Shown: in pieces, positions 34,560 through 46,800 of the stretch
Layout of the letters: each line of letters starts with the position of its first letter
How positions within the stretch are numbered: position 1 is the stretch's first letter
NCBI GenBank assembly: GCA_034359265.1
Contig: CP136896.1
Span: 19,561,501 to 19,625,500 of the forward strand
Length of the DNA stretch: 64,000 nt
Direction of reading: 5' to 3'
DNA from: Canna indica
Taxonomy: Eukaryota; Streptophyta; Magnoliopsida; Zingiberales; Cannaceae
Notes under the pieces: model-generated
What the model was told of the DNA's origin: nothing
Database searches by the model: none
The model's input: the letters and a program-made list of their open reading frames with translations, nothing else
Position numbers and translations under genes: made by a program

Positions 34560-35701
34560 GGCCCGTTTGGTTCGCAAACTGCTCTTCACAGAACACCAGA
34601 CAGGGACAAGGACAGGACATCAGGTGTCTTGGAATAGTAGTTATATCGTGTTTGTTTCATCAAGAACAGGACACGATATTCCGTCATGTCCTCCGTTTGT
34701 TTCACTATAACAAAGTATTGTACATGACAAAATGACTAAAATACCCTTATAAATTAGTCTTAAAATTGATTAATACGTAAAAAATCTTAATATATAGTAT
34801 CAAATACTTTAATACAATAAGAAATTTTAGTTTAACTAATAAGTTTTCAACTAATTTTCAATTAACCTAAAAGTATAACAATAGGATAATACCGAAAAAT
34901 ATAAAAATCACACCAAACGATCTCCAATCTGAAATCTGACACCACCATCGCGTAGCATGTGAAAATTTATAACTTTGGTATTCACCTTGACTCAATCCGA
35001 CGTTTCTACGATCAACTACAAAAATACCCTAATAATCCATAATTCAATCTCATTTCTTGCAATGCAGTTCTCTTCTTTAATTACCCAATTTATTAAATCC
35101 ATTAAATCTAAAATAACCCTCTCCCTCACCCGTCTCCCTCTCCACCCCGACGCTCGCCTGAGCGCCGCCTTCCTCTGCTCCGTTCGGACCCACGCCGGCC
35201 AGCCCTCCCGGCCACCGACGATCACCCCGACGACACGTCCGCCCTCTCCCCGACCTCCGCGACCAGTCCGACTCATTTCCAGCCGGATGGTGGCCCTTCT
35301 GCGCCTAATCCCGCCGCCTCCTCTGCCCGCCCCAAATCCACGCCGGCTCCTATCGGCCTCCTCCGCGGCCATCGGGGAGCGGCAAGTCAGGGAGTGCAAA
35401 GGGCTCCGTCAAGGATGGGAGGAGCTCATGGCTCTTGTGTCGGAAGAGATTCTCGATGGCAACTACAACTGTTCAAGACGAAGCGGGGGCATTGAACTCG
35501 AGTGGTAATTTTGTCTATTGTAGCGCTTGTCCTCCACCCGATTTTGGTGTACCGAGAAATTTCTTGGTACACCAAAACGGGCAAAAATCCTGTCCCGGAC
35601 AAGGAAAAGTCCTTGTCCCGAAACATTTTTTGCAAACCAAACGGGGGACATGAGCAGATGTCCAGTCCAGTTCCCCATTTTTTAGCAAACCAAACGGATC
35701 C
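34560..35701. mobile_element. TIR element carrying an inverted LTR fragment
   Basis: The ends GGCCCGTTTGGTTCGCAAA and, reverse complemented, GGATCCGTTTGGTTTGCTAA match. Subterminal copies of CCGTTTGGTTTGCAAAAA and 'aggacaaggac' occur at both sides. Candidate 3-bp duplication ATA flanks it, which would suit a PIF/Harbinger-type element, but the usual TAA/TTA target is not seen. No transposase. 34890-35310 is an inverted, diverged copy of the gypsy LTR region at about 32460-32890. Confidence 0.65.
34890..35310 (-). repeat. Gypsy LTR fragment, inverted, inside the TIR element
   Basis: Read on the minus strand it follows the 3' LTR from the 'ggccggatgga' region (near 32480) to GGAGATCGTTTGGT (near 32860), including the ATTTATT/AGAAGAGA stretch and GTAGTTGATCGTAGA. 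It is more diverged from both LTRs than they are from each other by eye, so it came from a related element and not from this copy. Confidence 0.75.
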
Positions 35702-36515
35702 ATAGTAACATATGTGTTGGACTAATGCAGCATCCTTGTTCATCAACATGCAACTTAAATAAGCGAAGTAAAGAATTTAAAATCCAATGTATCTAGTTAT
35801 GACTTACACTTACTAATACATCTTCCAAGAAGAACATGCAAGACAGTCAAATTAGCAGATTTTTCTAAAAGACCGTCATGCCAGCATACACGATTAGAAC
35901 AATATATTAAATATGGCATGTGTGACAAATGACAGATGCATAAAGAGCTCTTGCAATTACGATAATTCTTTTTCCTTCTTTCCTCGTGATTGTATTAGCA
36001 TTGGAAGAGAGGAAAGGAAGGAAAAAATAATGTTTGGATTTATTCCAGTTGTTAGGTATCACATTTAACATTCCTCATTACATCCCCACGCTCATCAGCA
36101 CTTTATATAATCACATTGGAGATAAGTAGTGGATCTACTATAGACATAAGCAATGAACACCTAATAAACAAAGCACGCTGTTGATCGTAGCCCTTTTCAC
36201 TCCACATACAAGTAAAAAGATAAAGAAAGAACAAAATAATAAATATTAGGAAAGCCAAGTTTCTATTTTGTATTGAGAGAGAGGCATTTTCTATCAGTGA
36301 GACTTATTGCTAAGGATTTAGTTTCCATCATATCTTCAATCAAGCATATATTTCAGTACTATCTGAATTTTCTTTCTCTCTTTTGACAATCTTAGTAGGT
36401 CAAAAACTGCATAAGAGATCGCTATATAGCAATTTAAATTGCAAGGAAAACAAAACCAACAAACAATTAAATTGAATAAAGAAAAACCAAATAAGTCTAG
36501 CACCAATATATAGCA
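35702..36515. other. Non-coding host DNA
   Basis: AT-rich; no coding exon, RNA gene or clear transposon end was recognised. If the leader exon at 38875 belongs to the PHD gene, this is part of its first intron. Confidence 0.3.
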
Positions 36516-36600
36516 AGCACAACAACAACATAAAGTTGTAAAACCCCAACTACTTTTGGTCAGCAACATATATCTTTTCCCTCGATTGGGCTTCATGTGA
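36516..36600 (+). repeat. Possible SINE 3' end (Au-like)
   Basis: CAACAACAACATAAAGTTGT then CCCCAACTACTTTTGGTCAG and 'caacatatatcttttccctcg' resemble the 3' part of Au-type plant SINEs. No tRNA-like A or B box was identified upstream, so this is a weak call. Confidence 0.3.
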
Positions 36601-36773
36601 GATCAAATCTCTATTTATACCATGGGCATTTAAATTATTTTAATTGTTTGTTGCAAAGTTTTCTTAGATATTCCTCTATCCCTCTTCCTCCTATTAATCA
36701 ACTAACATTGTCTTATAGATTTCCTTCATCTATTTTCTCTCACTTTATCCTCAATTAAAGATATACCTAATTA

Positions 36774-37440
36774 GGGATGTCAACGGGGCGGGACGGGTAG
36801 GGGGGGTGCCTACCTGCTACCCGCCCCGCGAAATAAACGGGTACCCGCTACCCGTATATTCCCCTCGGGTATTAGAAATGGGTACCCATTTAATTACCCT
36901 CGGGGGACGGATGTCCACGGGTACTGACGGGTACCCATTTAATTACCCATGATACTTAGAAAAATCTAAACTATAATATTTTGATAATAAATTAACAACT
37001 TCACATATAAACAATTAAACTTACTTCAACTATACACAATATTTTGATAATTTCAAATATAAAAATATTTCAAGAGCAATCACACAATATTTTGATAACT
37101 TAATTCAAATATAAGCATACTTAAAGTATAATCTGATTTGGGTTCTGTATGCCTGCGAAGTCGACGGCTGAAGCTATAATCAACGGGGAAGAACCAGAGA
37201 ATGAGTGGAGGAGTGGCTCACTAGCCAGCGAGTGTCGCGCGTCGAGTGGATGGATTTGTGAGGCGTCGCACACCGAGTGGATGACTGGTGTCGGGCGATG
37301 GATCTGTGAGGCGTCGCGCGTCGAACGGATGTCGGGCGTCGAACGGATCTGTGAGCAGGGTGGAGGCGTGCGGCATTGCGGTGTGACCCCGATGGATCTG
37401 TGAGGCGTCGCGCGTCGAGCGGATGTCGGGCACTCGGGCG
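36774..37440. mobile_element. hAT-type element end with GC-rich minisatellite
   Basis: TTAGGGATGTCAACGGGGCG starts a block rich in GGGTACCC palindromes (36780-36955), the subterminal pattern of a common plant hAT family. The matching right end is not visible. 37210-37435 holds a minisatellite of 'gatctgtgaggcgtcgcgcgtcga' units with irregular spacing. No transposase. Confidence 0.5.
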
Positions 37441-38870
37441 TTGGGCGATGGTCTTACAAGTTACAACCATCTTAGAAAATTTATTTTTATTAAAAGATGA
37501 TAACATTCACACGAGACTACAGTAGCCCCTTTGCACTTTAACCATCCAACTTTTATTTTCAAGTACAATGTCTTCATATATTTCTCCCTCTTGTTCAATA
37601 ATAGATTCAAGATATCAAAAACTCTTATTTGTAGGAACTTTCATATTGATTATGTCGTCTCGTACTCATCAGCCTTGGTTCTATTAAACCTAGCTTCTAA
37701 AGTTTGCCTCCATAATTCAAGTTTAAAATTAATTTGAATTGAACTTTGTACAATCAAAATAATATTGTCATGAAATAACATATACCATGGGGATTTATCT
37801 TTTATATACATATATATAATTTGTATAAACTTTGAAATGTTTGAGCTCGAGTATGAGTATGAAATTTTGAAATGTTTCTATCCATGAAATATGATAGTGC
37901 ATTACATGGTTGTATAAATCTAACTATTTGGTCACATATTGCTACCTAAGGGTGTCAAGACTATATAATAATGTGAAATATAATCGAATTTGATCTCTCT
38001 AATTAGATCTCTTCAAAAACTTTTATCATTCAATGTAATGTATTAGAGTTATGAGTTTCTCACTTTCCCTCCTAACATGGTATTAGAGCTAAGTGAGAAA
38101 CCGTAATCCTAATTTTCCTCCTTTCCTTTTGGTATTAGGGTAACCAAAAGAAGATTTATTCTCACACTATATCAAAGTACCAAATCAAACAAACAGTAAA
38201 ATTTATCTTCTTCTTTTTTTTATTTTTTTTGTGGATATGGATGCATAAACTCACTTTCATCTTAAAACTCCAGATGAGATCTTATATCATCGGAAGCTTT
38301 AATCTTTTTGGCTTTATCTTGAGACTATCCATTTATATTCAACATTGATCTTGGTAGCAAATCACTCTTTTGCTACATTAAGATCATATTGCAGGCTCAA
38401 CAAATAAAACCCTAGAAAGCATATCCCTAAAAGCTACTCAAGTATTATCAATATGCATAGCCAATGTATTATTGAGCCGTTATTAAAAAAAATATATTAT
38501 TGAGCCTTAGAATAATCCACCATCAATCTCCTGGATGATATAACAATTTGGCACTTTTTTCATATAATTCGTGTCTCTCTTTTTTGTAAAATAACAAGAA
38601 ATTCCAAGTCATGCTATAAAAACCTAGTAAAAAATTACAAAGCCTTAATCCAAGCAACCCAATACAAATCATGTTATATCTACCAACATTATGGCATCGA
38701 GAGACTCCAAAATAATCATCAGAAATGAAACTATAGAACAACTAACACAACCACAAAAATGAATTATATTCAACAAAAGAGGGAAAATTACGTGCTTCGA
38801 GACTACATATACATCGAATACAACCATGCAGTGACAATTCCAAGAAATTAATTGGTTATGTGAATCGGGT
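37441..38870. other. Non-coding AT-rich region
   Basis: No exon, RNA gene or element boundary is recognised. The stretch may belong to the long first intron of the minus-strand gene. Confidence 0.3.
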
Positions 38871-38874
38871 TTAC

Positions 38875-38945
38875 CAGAGCAGCATGGGAGCTCTCCGGAA
38901 GAGACACAACCCTAATCTCGCCTCAGGACCAAACCAAGTGTGCGT
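38875..38945 (-). other. Candidate leader exon of the minus-strand (PHD) gene
   Basis: On the minus strand, CTGAGGCGAGATTAGGGTTG has the look of a plant 5' leader. It is followed by CTCCCATGCTGCTCTG and a good donor GTAAACC at 38874. A TATA-like box lies about 25 bases upstream. The link to the PHD exons at 22858 and below is inference from strand and lack of another candidate; intermediate exons were not found. Confidence 0.4.
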
Positions 38946-38964
38946 TCAAGATTCCGCTCTCAGG

Positions 38965-38973
38965 GCTTAAATA
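38965..38973 (-). promoter_or_regulatory. TATA-like box for a minus-strand promoter
   Basis: The minus strand reads CTATTTAAG, about 25-30 bases before the proposed leader. Confidence 0.4.
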
Positions 38974-39197
38974 GTTGAGGGAACTTTTTGATACCATGTT
39001 CTCTTTCTTTTGTTTCCACCGTTGGATTAAGAATCTTTTCAAAATTATGTTAGTTTTGAGTTGTGAGCAGGGAAATTTTAGGGTAATGCAATTCCCCTTG
39101 ATTGGAGGGAGGATCGTAACCGTCGGATCAATGTGTTATAATTTGGATGGTTGTGATCTAAATTCATATCATGTACGTAACATAGATTAGGAAAATT

Positions 39198-39697
39198 CTC
39201 AGATCCATAACAAGGATACGAAAAATCCTAGTTATAGCTTTTTTTTCTAAACCTGTGAAATGCCATCAAGTTTGGTTTGGTATTTGGTTCGAGACTTTTA
39301 CAAAAGTGTGGAACTAGTAGTTTCATACTTTTAAGAAAATATGGAACATACTAGTTCCACACTTTTAAGAAAGTTTAGAACACACTATATTCTCAAGAAA
39401 TTCTAGATGATATCAATAATATACGAAATAAACTCATTAAAAATATTACATATATCATAATCATCATTATAGTTATTAAACAAATGATGAATTGATATTA
39501 CTTGTTCTAATTTCACACTTTTGAGAATGGTAGAACCTACTATTTTTTTCACTTTTACAAAAGTCTCTAATCGAAGGGTCTCTAATCGAATACTAAACCT
39601 AACTTGAGGATATTTCGGAGATTTTAAGAGAAAAGTTATGAATCTGAAAATTTGTAGATCTTTGTTATGGATCTGAATCCCTGATCCATATTATGGT
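39198..39697. mobile_element. MITE-like element with long inverted repeats
   Basis: The left arm contains CAGATCCATAACAAGGAT and, further in, 'agtttggtttggtatttggt' and GAGACTTTTACAAAAGT. The right arm, reversed, contains CAGATCCATAACAAAGATC, 'aagttaggtttagtattcga' and GAGACTTTTGTAAAAGT. The arms span about 130 bp. TTAGGAAAATT occurs at 39187-39197 and 39698-39708 and is a candidate target duplication, although the right end then extends about 24 bases past the arm. Confidence 0.6.
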
Positions 39698-39709
39698 TTA
39701 GGAAAATTA

Positions 39710-41825
39710 CTCAGTTAATTTTTGCTTCATCAACTAAGAAACTATAATTCCATTTGCCTCTTATCATGCAAGGGTAAGTGTACTTTCTCCAACCCTACAC
39801 TAACAGAAGTTTCATGCATCATAGCACTGTAATTGTTCTAAGCTTGCGAATGCATACCTACTATGCATCCATACCCTACAGTCTGACCTCTATAAATTAG
39901 TAGCTGGTAAGGCGTTTGTAATTGGATGCACTTGATTATCTTCATTATACGATTTGAGAAGAAAATGATGACTATTTTATAATTGATTTTGATAAGATCC
40001 TAAATATATTGTTGAATATTAAGAAGATATTATAAATCTTGTTGATAGACGAATGTGTAGAAACTTGATTTGTTTTCATAATCAAACATCATATCAGAAT
40101 ATTCCTGAGATATTCTCTTCAATTTAAAAGACATTATTTTCTTTTTCCTTTAGTCTTTTTAACCCTATAAAAAGAGGATTATGTAGTTAAAAGTAATAGT
40201 GGCAAGAGCTGATCTCCATGTAGATTTATGTAGCTTGATGTTTTTTCCATGTTAGTTTATATAACTTTGCAATGAAAACAGCCTTGTTTTTGATGATCTA
40301 AATGCATAACCTTTATCAACCAATTCCAGTTTAAAATCAACTAGTGTGACAAAAAAGAACACCACTTTTCAGCTTTGGATGTCAAGACATCTCCACACAT
40401 AATAATCCTTGGAAGATGGGCACACTTCCACCCAACTCTCACATGAAACCTGCACACAGAGATGATCAAGAAAAGAGTCTCTTGGATTACCCAAGAGATG
40501 AGCCCTAATCATTCTTAACAGAGGGATAATCCAACACAAATTTAATGATTGCTATTGAAAGTAAAGCATATGTTTAAGCCTTATTGTCCAGATATGATAT
40601 CTTAACTTTGCATGTAACTATGTTGCTTCATTGATATGAAATTGACTAGTTGCAAACTGCAAGTTCCTTACTGAAACATAATCAGTTCTACTGTCTTCAC
40701 TCCTATATTTCAAGAGGGGAAGCTTGGTACTTAGTAGAAATAAGGACTAAAATCACAAATGGATCTCTTTTCTGCATTCATGTTTGTTAATGTTATCATG
40801 GACATACTTCCACAAGTATTTTTTTTATTTTACTTTTCTATCTTTTTCTCTCTTTTCTGGGTTTAGGAGATTTATGATTTAAGCAAGATTTCTATTATAA
40901 TATTTGTTCTTTCTATTGCTCTTCCAGTTTTACTGTGGTTTTAAAAGAAAGTCCATATGGTATTTGAATTTTTTTAGTTTGCCTTCAGATTTCATAAATG
41001 ATTTTTTATTGGTTCTACTTGCTGGAGTTAATATAGATTAAAATTTGTTTTTGCTGCATTCTGTTTATAGGAGGTGAGCCTATAGCAGGGATTAGCAGGT
41101 TCCAAAACAAGAGATAAAGCATGGTGTTATATATCGATAAAGCATAATTTCCTAAAGAGTAGTATATAGTGTTATCTATGCAGGCTTGGCTCTCGTTAAA
41201 GATAATTGAGTTACTCCTATTCCACAAACTTGAGCTTCAAACCATTGCTAGACTTCTTTCTCTAGCTTTAAAACTACTGAAAATTTGATCATTTTCAAGG
41301 GACAAACTATACCATTTTGTATTTGTAGAGTTTAATAAATATTTCTGGATGTTTTTACTACCTGCTGTGTTTTTCTTGCATTATTTTTTATGTCTCTACT
41401 TGTTGTGAGCTAAGTGTTCGGTAAGTGTCGGCGTCATCTGGTCGGCAAACATTTCTAGAGTCGAGTATGACACTTAGGGTTGTTTTGCTTTAGTCGACGA
41501 TGTATGGTCGATGATTGTTCGAGCAGAAGAGTGTTTCAGAATAAATATGTATTTGTCAGAGTAATTTTAGAATAATATTAAGGTTGATTACTAATTTTCT
41601 TCACTCCATGATTCTATTGTTTAGAAGGTCCACTCTTATTAATCTGTTATATCATTAAACATGTATAAAACATTAGACTGCTTTGAAACAAATTATGAAA
41701 CAGAATTAACATGTATTATGAAACAAATACAATTATATCAATATGTATATTTTCATTAGGCAAAATATCAATGTGTATATTTTCCAACATGATTTATATC
41801 TTCAAATCTTTGTAGCACTGTGGCA
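39710..41825. other. Non-coding region, possibly with a decayed LTR
   Basis: No coding exon is recognised. 39960-40300 has the composition of a copia LTR, with a 'ctataaaaagagg' TATA-like sequence and CAATGAAAA near the end. Its ends could not be defined. The rest is anonymous AT-rich DNA. Confidence 0.25.
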
Positions 41826-42313
41826 ATGGCATCAAAATCAACAACAACCGAGGTTTCTATAACCTCATCAATGTGTGCGCCGATTTGTCGGCATAATATT
41901 GCGGCTTGCTTGCTAACATCAAATACAGATAAAAATCCTAGAAGGAAATTCTGGAGATGCATACATGGGAAGGTAAATATTATGTTATAATAAGCTTTGT
42001 CAATATGAACTAACAATTTCTCTTTGCATAGGATAAAGAGAAATTCTGCGAGTACTTTGAGTGGCATGACCCCGAGTATTATGGGCAAACGAAAGAAATG
42101 ATATAAAAGTTAACAAGCGAAAATACAGAATTGCTGAAGCATCAACTCAAGCTACTTCAAGAAAAGAATGATGTTCTTGTGGAGAAATTATCAACCTGTG
42201 GAGCTAGGATAACTATGCTGGAGAAGGAGAAGAAGAAGCTAGATGAAAGAATCAGTAACTATTTATGGTTGTTAGTGGCTTCTTGGATTATTGTAGGCAT
42301 GATAGCCTGGTGA
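41826..42313 (+). pseudogene. GRF zinc-finger / coiled-coil / transmembrane protein gene (one stop)
   Basis: Two exons, 41826-41972 and 42032-42313, joined by a 59-bp intron with GT and AG ends and phase 0. The first exon starts MASKSTTTEVSITSSMCAPIC and contains a GRF-type zinc finger: Cys17, Cys21, the NPRRKFWRC motif and following Gly. The second holds DKEKFCEYFEWHDPEYY, a coiled coil (KLTSENTELLKHQLKLLQEK and onward) and a C-terminal TM helix (LWLLVASWIIVGMIAW). This is the architecture of the At4g04775-like family, abundant in plant genomes and often near transposons. A TAA at 42104-42106 interrupts the frame before the coiled coil. The gene faces the MULE transposase on the other strand. 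Confidence 0.7.
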
Positions 42314-42399
42314 AGAGTTTATGATGGTTGATGGGTTATGATGTATTTTATGAAAACTAATAATACTGTCATGTACCTCATTTTGGAATATGAAATGTG

Positions 42400-43760
42400 A
42401 ACAGTGTGTTTACTGTCAGTTATAAATCTGAACGGTGTGTTTATAATGTGTTTAAATCTGGATTGGTTTATAAATCTATCTCAATGTCTTTATAGTTTAT
42501 AAATCTGTCAGTTATAATGTGTTTATAGTGTATCATTCTCATTTCAGTATCAATGATACCAACTGGTATCAGTATGAGCTGGTATCATTCTTATTTTTGA
42601 GGTTTCAATATCAATGATACCAGCTGGTATCATCCTCATTTCAGTATCACTAACTGATTCCAGCTGGTCAAAAAAAAAAATGATTCCAGCTGATACCATT
42701 CATACTGATACAATGATGGCTCAGCTACAATGAAACACATACAGTATCAGAATGGTATTTACATACATACACACAGTATCAGAATGGTATCAGAATGGTA
42801 TCAGAATGGTATTTACATACAATGATGGCTCAGATACAATTGTATCAGTATGAAATAATATGAAACATACAGTATCAGAATAGTATCAGAATGGTATTTA
42901 CATACATACATCAAACTAATATGAACTAATATGTTTACAAACTGAAACTGATATTTATCAGAATGGTATCGGTATCAATGGTATCAGAATGGTATTTATC
43001 AGAATGGATACAATGATACCAGTTGGTATCATTCTCATTTCAGTATCACTGACCGATACTAGTTGGTACCATTGATACTGATACAATGATGACTCAAATC
43101 TGGTATTTATCAGATACATTGGTTGATGAAACACATTGGTATCATTCAGTTGGTATTCATATTGAGAAGAAACACATTGGTATTTATCAAATACAATGAA
43201 ACTGAAACACATTGGCAAGGTCTCTCATGCACAATAGCTACCATTACTGAAACACCAGTAACACAGATTGAAATAGATATCACTATCAAAGCTGTGAAGA
43301 GAAAACTAAAATAGATATCACTACCTCACTGAAACAGATATCAGGATTAGAATTGTATTTACATACATACATACATCAAATTGAAACATACCTCACTGGT
43401 ATTTATCATAATGGTACCAGTAACACAGACTGAAACATATATTTATCAGACATCAAAACCATACCAAAAACCATACCTCACTAGTATTTACAAACTGAAA
43501 TTGATATTTATCAGAATGGTATCAGTATCACAGACATCAAACCATGGAATATTTTGTGGAATATTTATCAGAATGGTATCAGTATCACAGACATCAAACT
43601 GAAATTGCTACCCATCCAAAATACATAGTATCAAACCATACATACATCATCAAACTGAAACCATACATACATCAAACTAACACCATTGTACAAAATATAT
43701 CTATCCATCCAAAATACATAGTATCCATCCAAAATACAAACAACACAGATCCAAAGTTCA
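42400..43760. repeat. Low-complexity GGTATC/GATACC repeat region
   Basis: Short units such as CAGAATGGTATC, 'tggtatttatcagaatgg', 'atttacatacatacat' and their reverse complements are repeated irregularly over about 1.3 kb. Longer ORFs here have repetitive peptides and are not genes. It lies between the two convergent genes. Confidence 0.7.
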
Positions 43761-43859
43761 TCATCCTTGTGTATCATGTCCTTGTGGAATATTTTGGCTC
43801 CCTTGTGTATCATGTCCTTGGACCATCCTTTCATGTTCCCGAATCAAGGATCCGCTCCA

Positions 43860-46800
43860 TTCCCCACGAGAAGAGCAAATTGATAAACTAGATTCAGGCA
43901 TCTAACAAAATAAAATACTTAATTACTAAATTGAAAAGAATTCAAGTTAACAATATATGTACTAACTTACCCTAAAATAGGTAGTGCCTGTCTCTTCACC
44001 AACAAAAATCTCGAATCCCTGCGAGGCCATTGCTCTTTCCCTAAAATATGTCTTCTTAAAATAACAAAATAATTAGAGCAAAGTGATACAAGCTACTACT
44101 TATTATTACAATTTATTATTAAAATGCTTACCCTTGAAGATCTACCCCCTCTTGTTCCTCTACCAGATGCACTTCCACCTCCCCTATTTAATGAGCAGAA
44201 TTTACCTCTCCCAGTAGATGATGATGATGCACCTCCCGTGCTTGCTGGATCACCTCCCTGCAATAAAATAATTTTTGAATTAATAATCATAGCTAAATAT
44301 TTGTAATAAGCTAAACATAGCCAAACCTCTGTACGAGTTCGTTGTCCCCTAAATGGACAAGTTCTTCTATTATGGTCATCTTGAAAGCATATTTGACAAG
44401 TGATAATAAGACCTCTTGTTCCTGTATATTCTTGTTCTGCTATCATCTTCATGCACATCTCTTTTTCTTTTTTTCTTTGGCCTCCCAGGCATTTTTTTCA
44501 CAGGAGGTGGCAAAACATTAGGTTCGTCAACTGGAGGCCATGTATCCTTTCTAGGAGTGGAAATAGGCCAGGCGGCCTGTGGCCTGGCCTGTATATGGCC
44601 TAGCCTGTTAAAAAAATAAACTAGGCCAAGACTTTGAAATATGCATGTTTTTCTTATCAAGCCAGGCTCGGGCTCAATTTAAAGCATATTGAGCCTGATA
44701 GGCCGGCCTTGGCCTGTTAAGGTGATGTATATATAAATATATAAAATATAAAATATTATTTTATTTCATATTTATATTAAAATTATTTTAATATAATAAC
44801 TAATATTATTTTAATATAATAAAACATAGGCCACAGGCCATACCAATATTTTATATTGGAAGCAGGTTTCGTTAACAGGCCACAGGCCAGGCCAGGCCAA
44901 TGAACAGGCCAAGCTCAGGCCAAAATTTAAGCCTATAATAGGCCACAGGCCAGGCCCAGGCCAATTTTCTACCATATAGGCATGGCCTATTAAGGCGAAA
45001 GTCTGGCCTGGCCTGGCCTGTTTCCATCCCTAATCCTTTCCTATCAAAGGTTGCAAGAGGAACTCATATGCCATCAAGTAGGTGTTCTTCTTATAGTAAT
45101 TGTCAATATAGTTGTCTGGTTCTTCTTTGAGCCAAGTGATGCATGCAATTGCATGATTACATGGTATGCCCGATAAATCCCAATGTCGACAAGAACATGT
45201 TCGAGAATTCAAGTTAACAACATATGACTTGTCAAATTGTTGAACCTCGAATAACATATTACCTGTTAACAAAATTCACTGAAAATAAACTCAACTGAAG
45301 TAATGTAAACCAAACTGAAAATAAACCAAACTAACCTACAGGTGTCATATAGCAATATCTTGTTTCCTTCTTGATTTATTCAAATTTCTTTCTTATGTTG
45401 GGGCATATAGTATCAGTGCTTTTTAACATCAACTCATGTTTAACATGCATCCTTGCCATCAACATAAGCCAGATATCTTCGAGCATATCAATAACTGGCT
45501 TTGATCGTGCTTTCAAAATATAACCATTGAAAGTTTCAGTTATATTATTACTCACATACATCATCACATTTGCAGCTCGAACTGATATAAGCTTGGCAAA
45601 ATTTTGTGACCCCAATTGCGAGAAAATCTTCATGTGCTCTTGGTGAAGTTGCTTGGAGTTCATTCAGTACTCTTTGAAAATCAGACTCCACCTTGCATCT
45701 AACAGCTCTCCAAAACAATGATTTCAAAGCTAGCCCACCGTGTTTCTTCTTAATTAGCATATACATGTCGAGCATAATTCCTATGCTCTGCAGCAGGTAT
45801 CCTTTGTTTAATTGCATACTCTAGCCCCTGGGTAATAAAATAAATACAGAAAAGCTAACACTCATCCAACTATTTGGATATTAAACACTAAACTTAACAA
45901 AGTAAACTTACTTTCTGTTGATCGCTAATTACAGTCAAATCATATCCTTGATCTATGGACAAGTCATCAAACAACACCCCCAAAAACCAACTCCACGAAT
46001 CATAATTTTCTCCTTCAACGACCGCCCACGCAATTGGGAATATTTGATTATTCCCATCTCTACCAACAGCCGAAAGTAATTGGCCACCAAGAAATGTCTT
46101 GAGGAAACACCCATCAAGTCCAATTATCGGTCTACAACCATTAAGAAATCCCTTTTTGGGCCCTTCAAACCCAATGTACAGTCGCTGGAAAACCGGAGGT
46201 GCATCTGTAAATTCTCGATTACATACAATGCTAAACAAGCTCGTGGGATTCACACGTCGAAGTTGCGCTGGATATGAACCAAGCATGACATAATGATCCT
46301 CAACAGAGCCTCGTAGTCTCCTTAGAGCCTCCCATTTTGTTCTGTAAGCTTTCATTCTTGAGATGCTAATATGAAAATTAGCTAGCAAATCCTTCATTTC
46401 ATCCACACTCCATTTAGGATTGCTCCTAAATTTCTCAAGATAATATTTTGCCATCCAATCTTTTGTGGCTTGCCTATTCCTCATGCTTCTTGAGCATTTG
46501 TGCTCACTATTGTAGCTTTTAATCATGAATGCCAATTCTCTCTTCATCAAGCTACCGTATATTATCAACGGGCAACCACTTATACATTTGGCTTCCATTT
46601 TTTTTGCACATGTCCTTGTCCATCTTATGTTGTAACCATTTGCAACAGCATAGCTTTGAACAGCCTCTTTAAACTGAGAATTAGACTCAAATTTCATCCC
46701 AATTTTTAGTTTGACATCCTTGACCTCATATTTGGGATTATATACCTTCCTACGGAATTTTTTCCTCGTATGCTCAATCGACCAACCTACACTCTCTTCA

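Noticed and set aside
34975..35508. 177-codon ORF in the TIR element
   Set aside because: Made mainly of inverted LTR sequence; no conserved domain.
37149..37506. ORFs with repeated RASSGWICEAS / THPLDAR peptides
   Set aside because: Minisatellite translation.
42400..43760. CRISPR-like alternation of repeats and spacers
   Set aside because: Units are irregular, in both orientations, without uniform spacers, and the genome is a plant's.
42958..43891. ORFs with repeated ISEWYQYH/QTSN peptides
   Set aside because: Translation of the GGTATC repeat tract.
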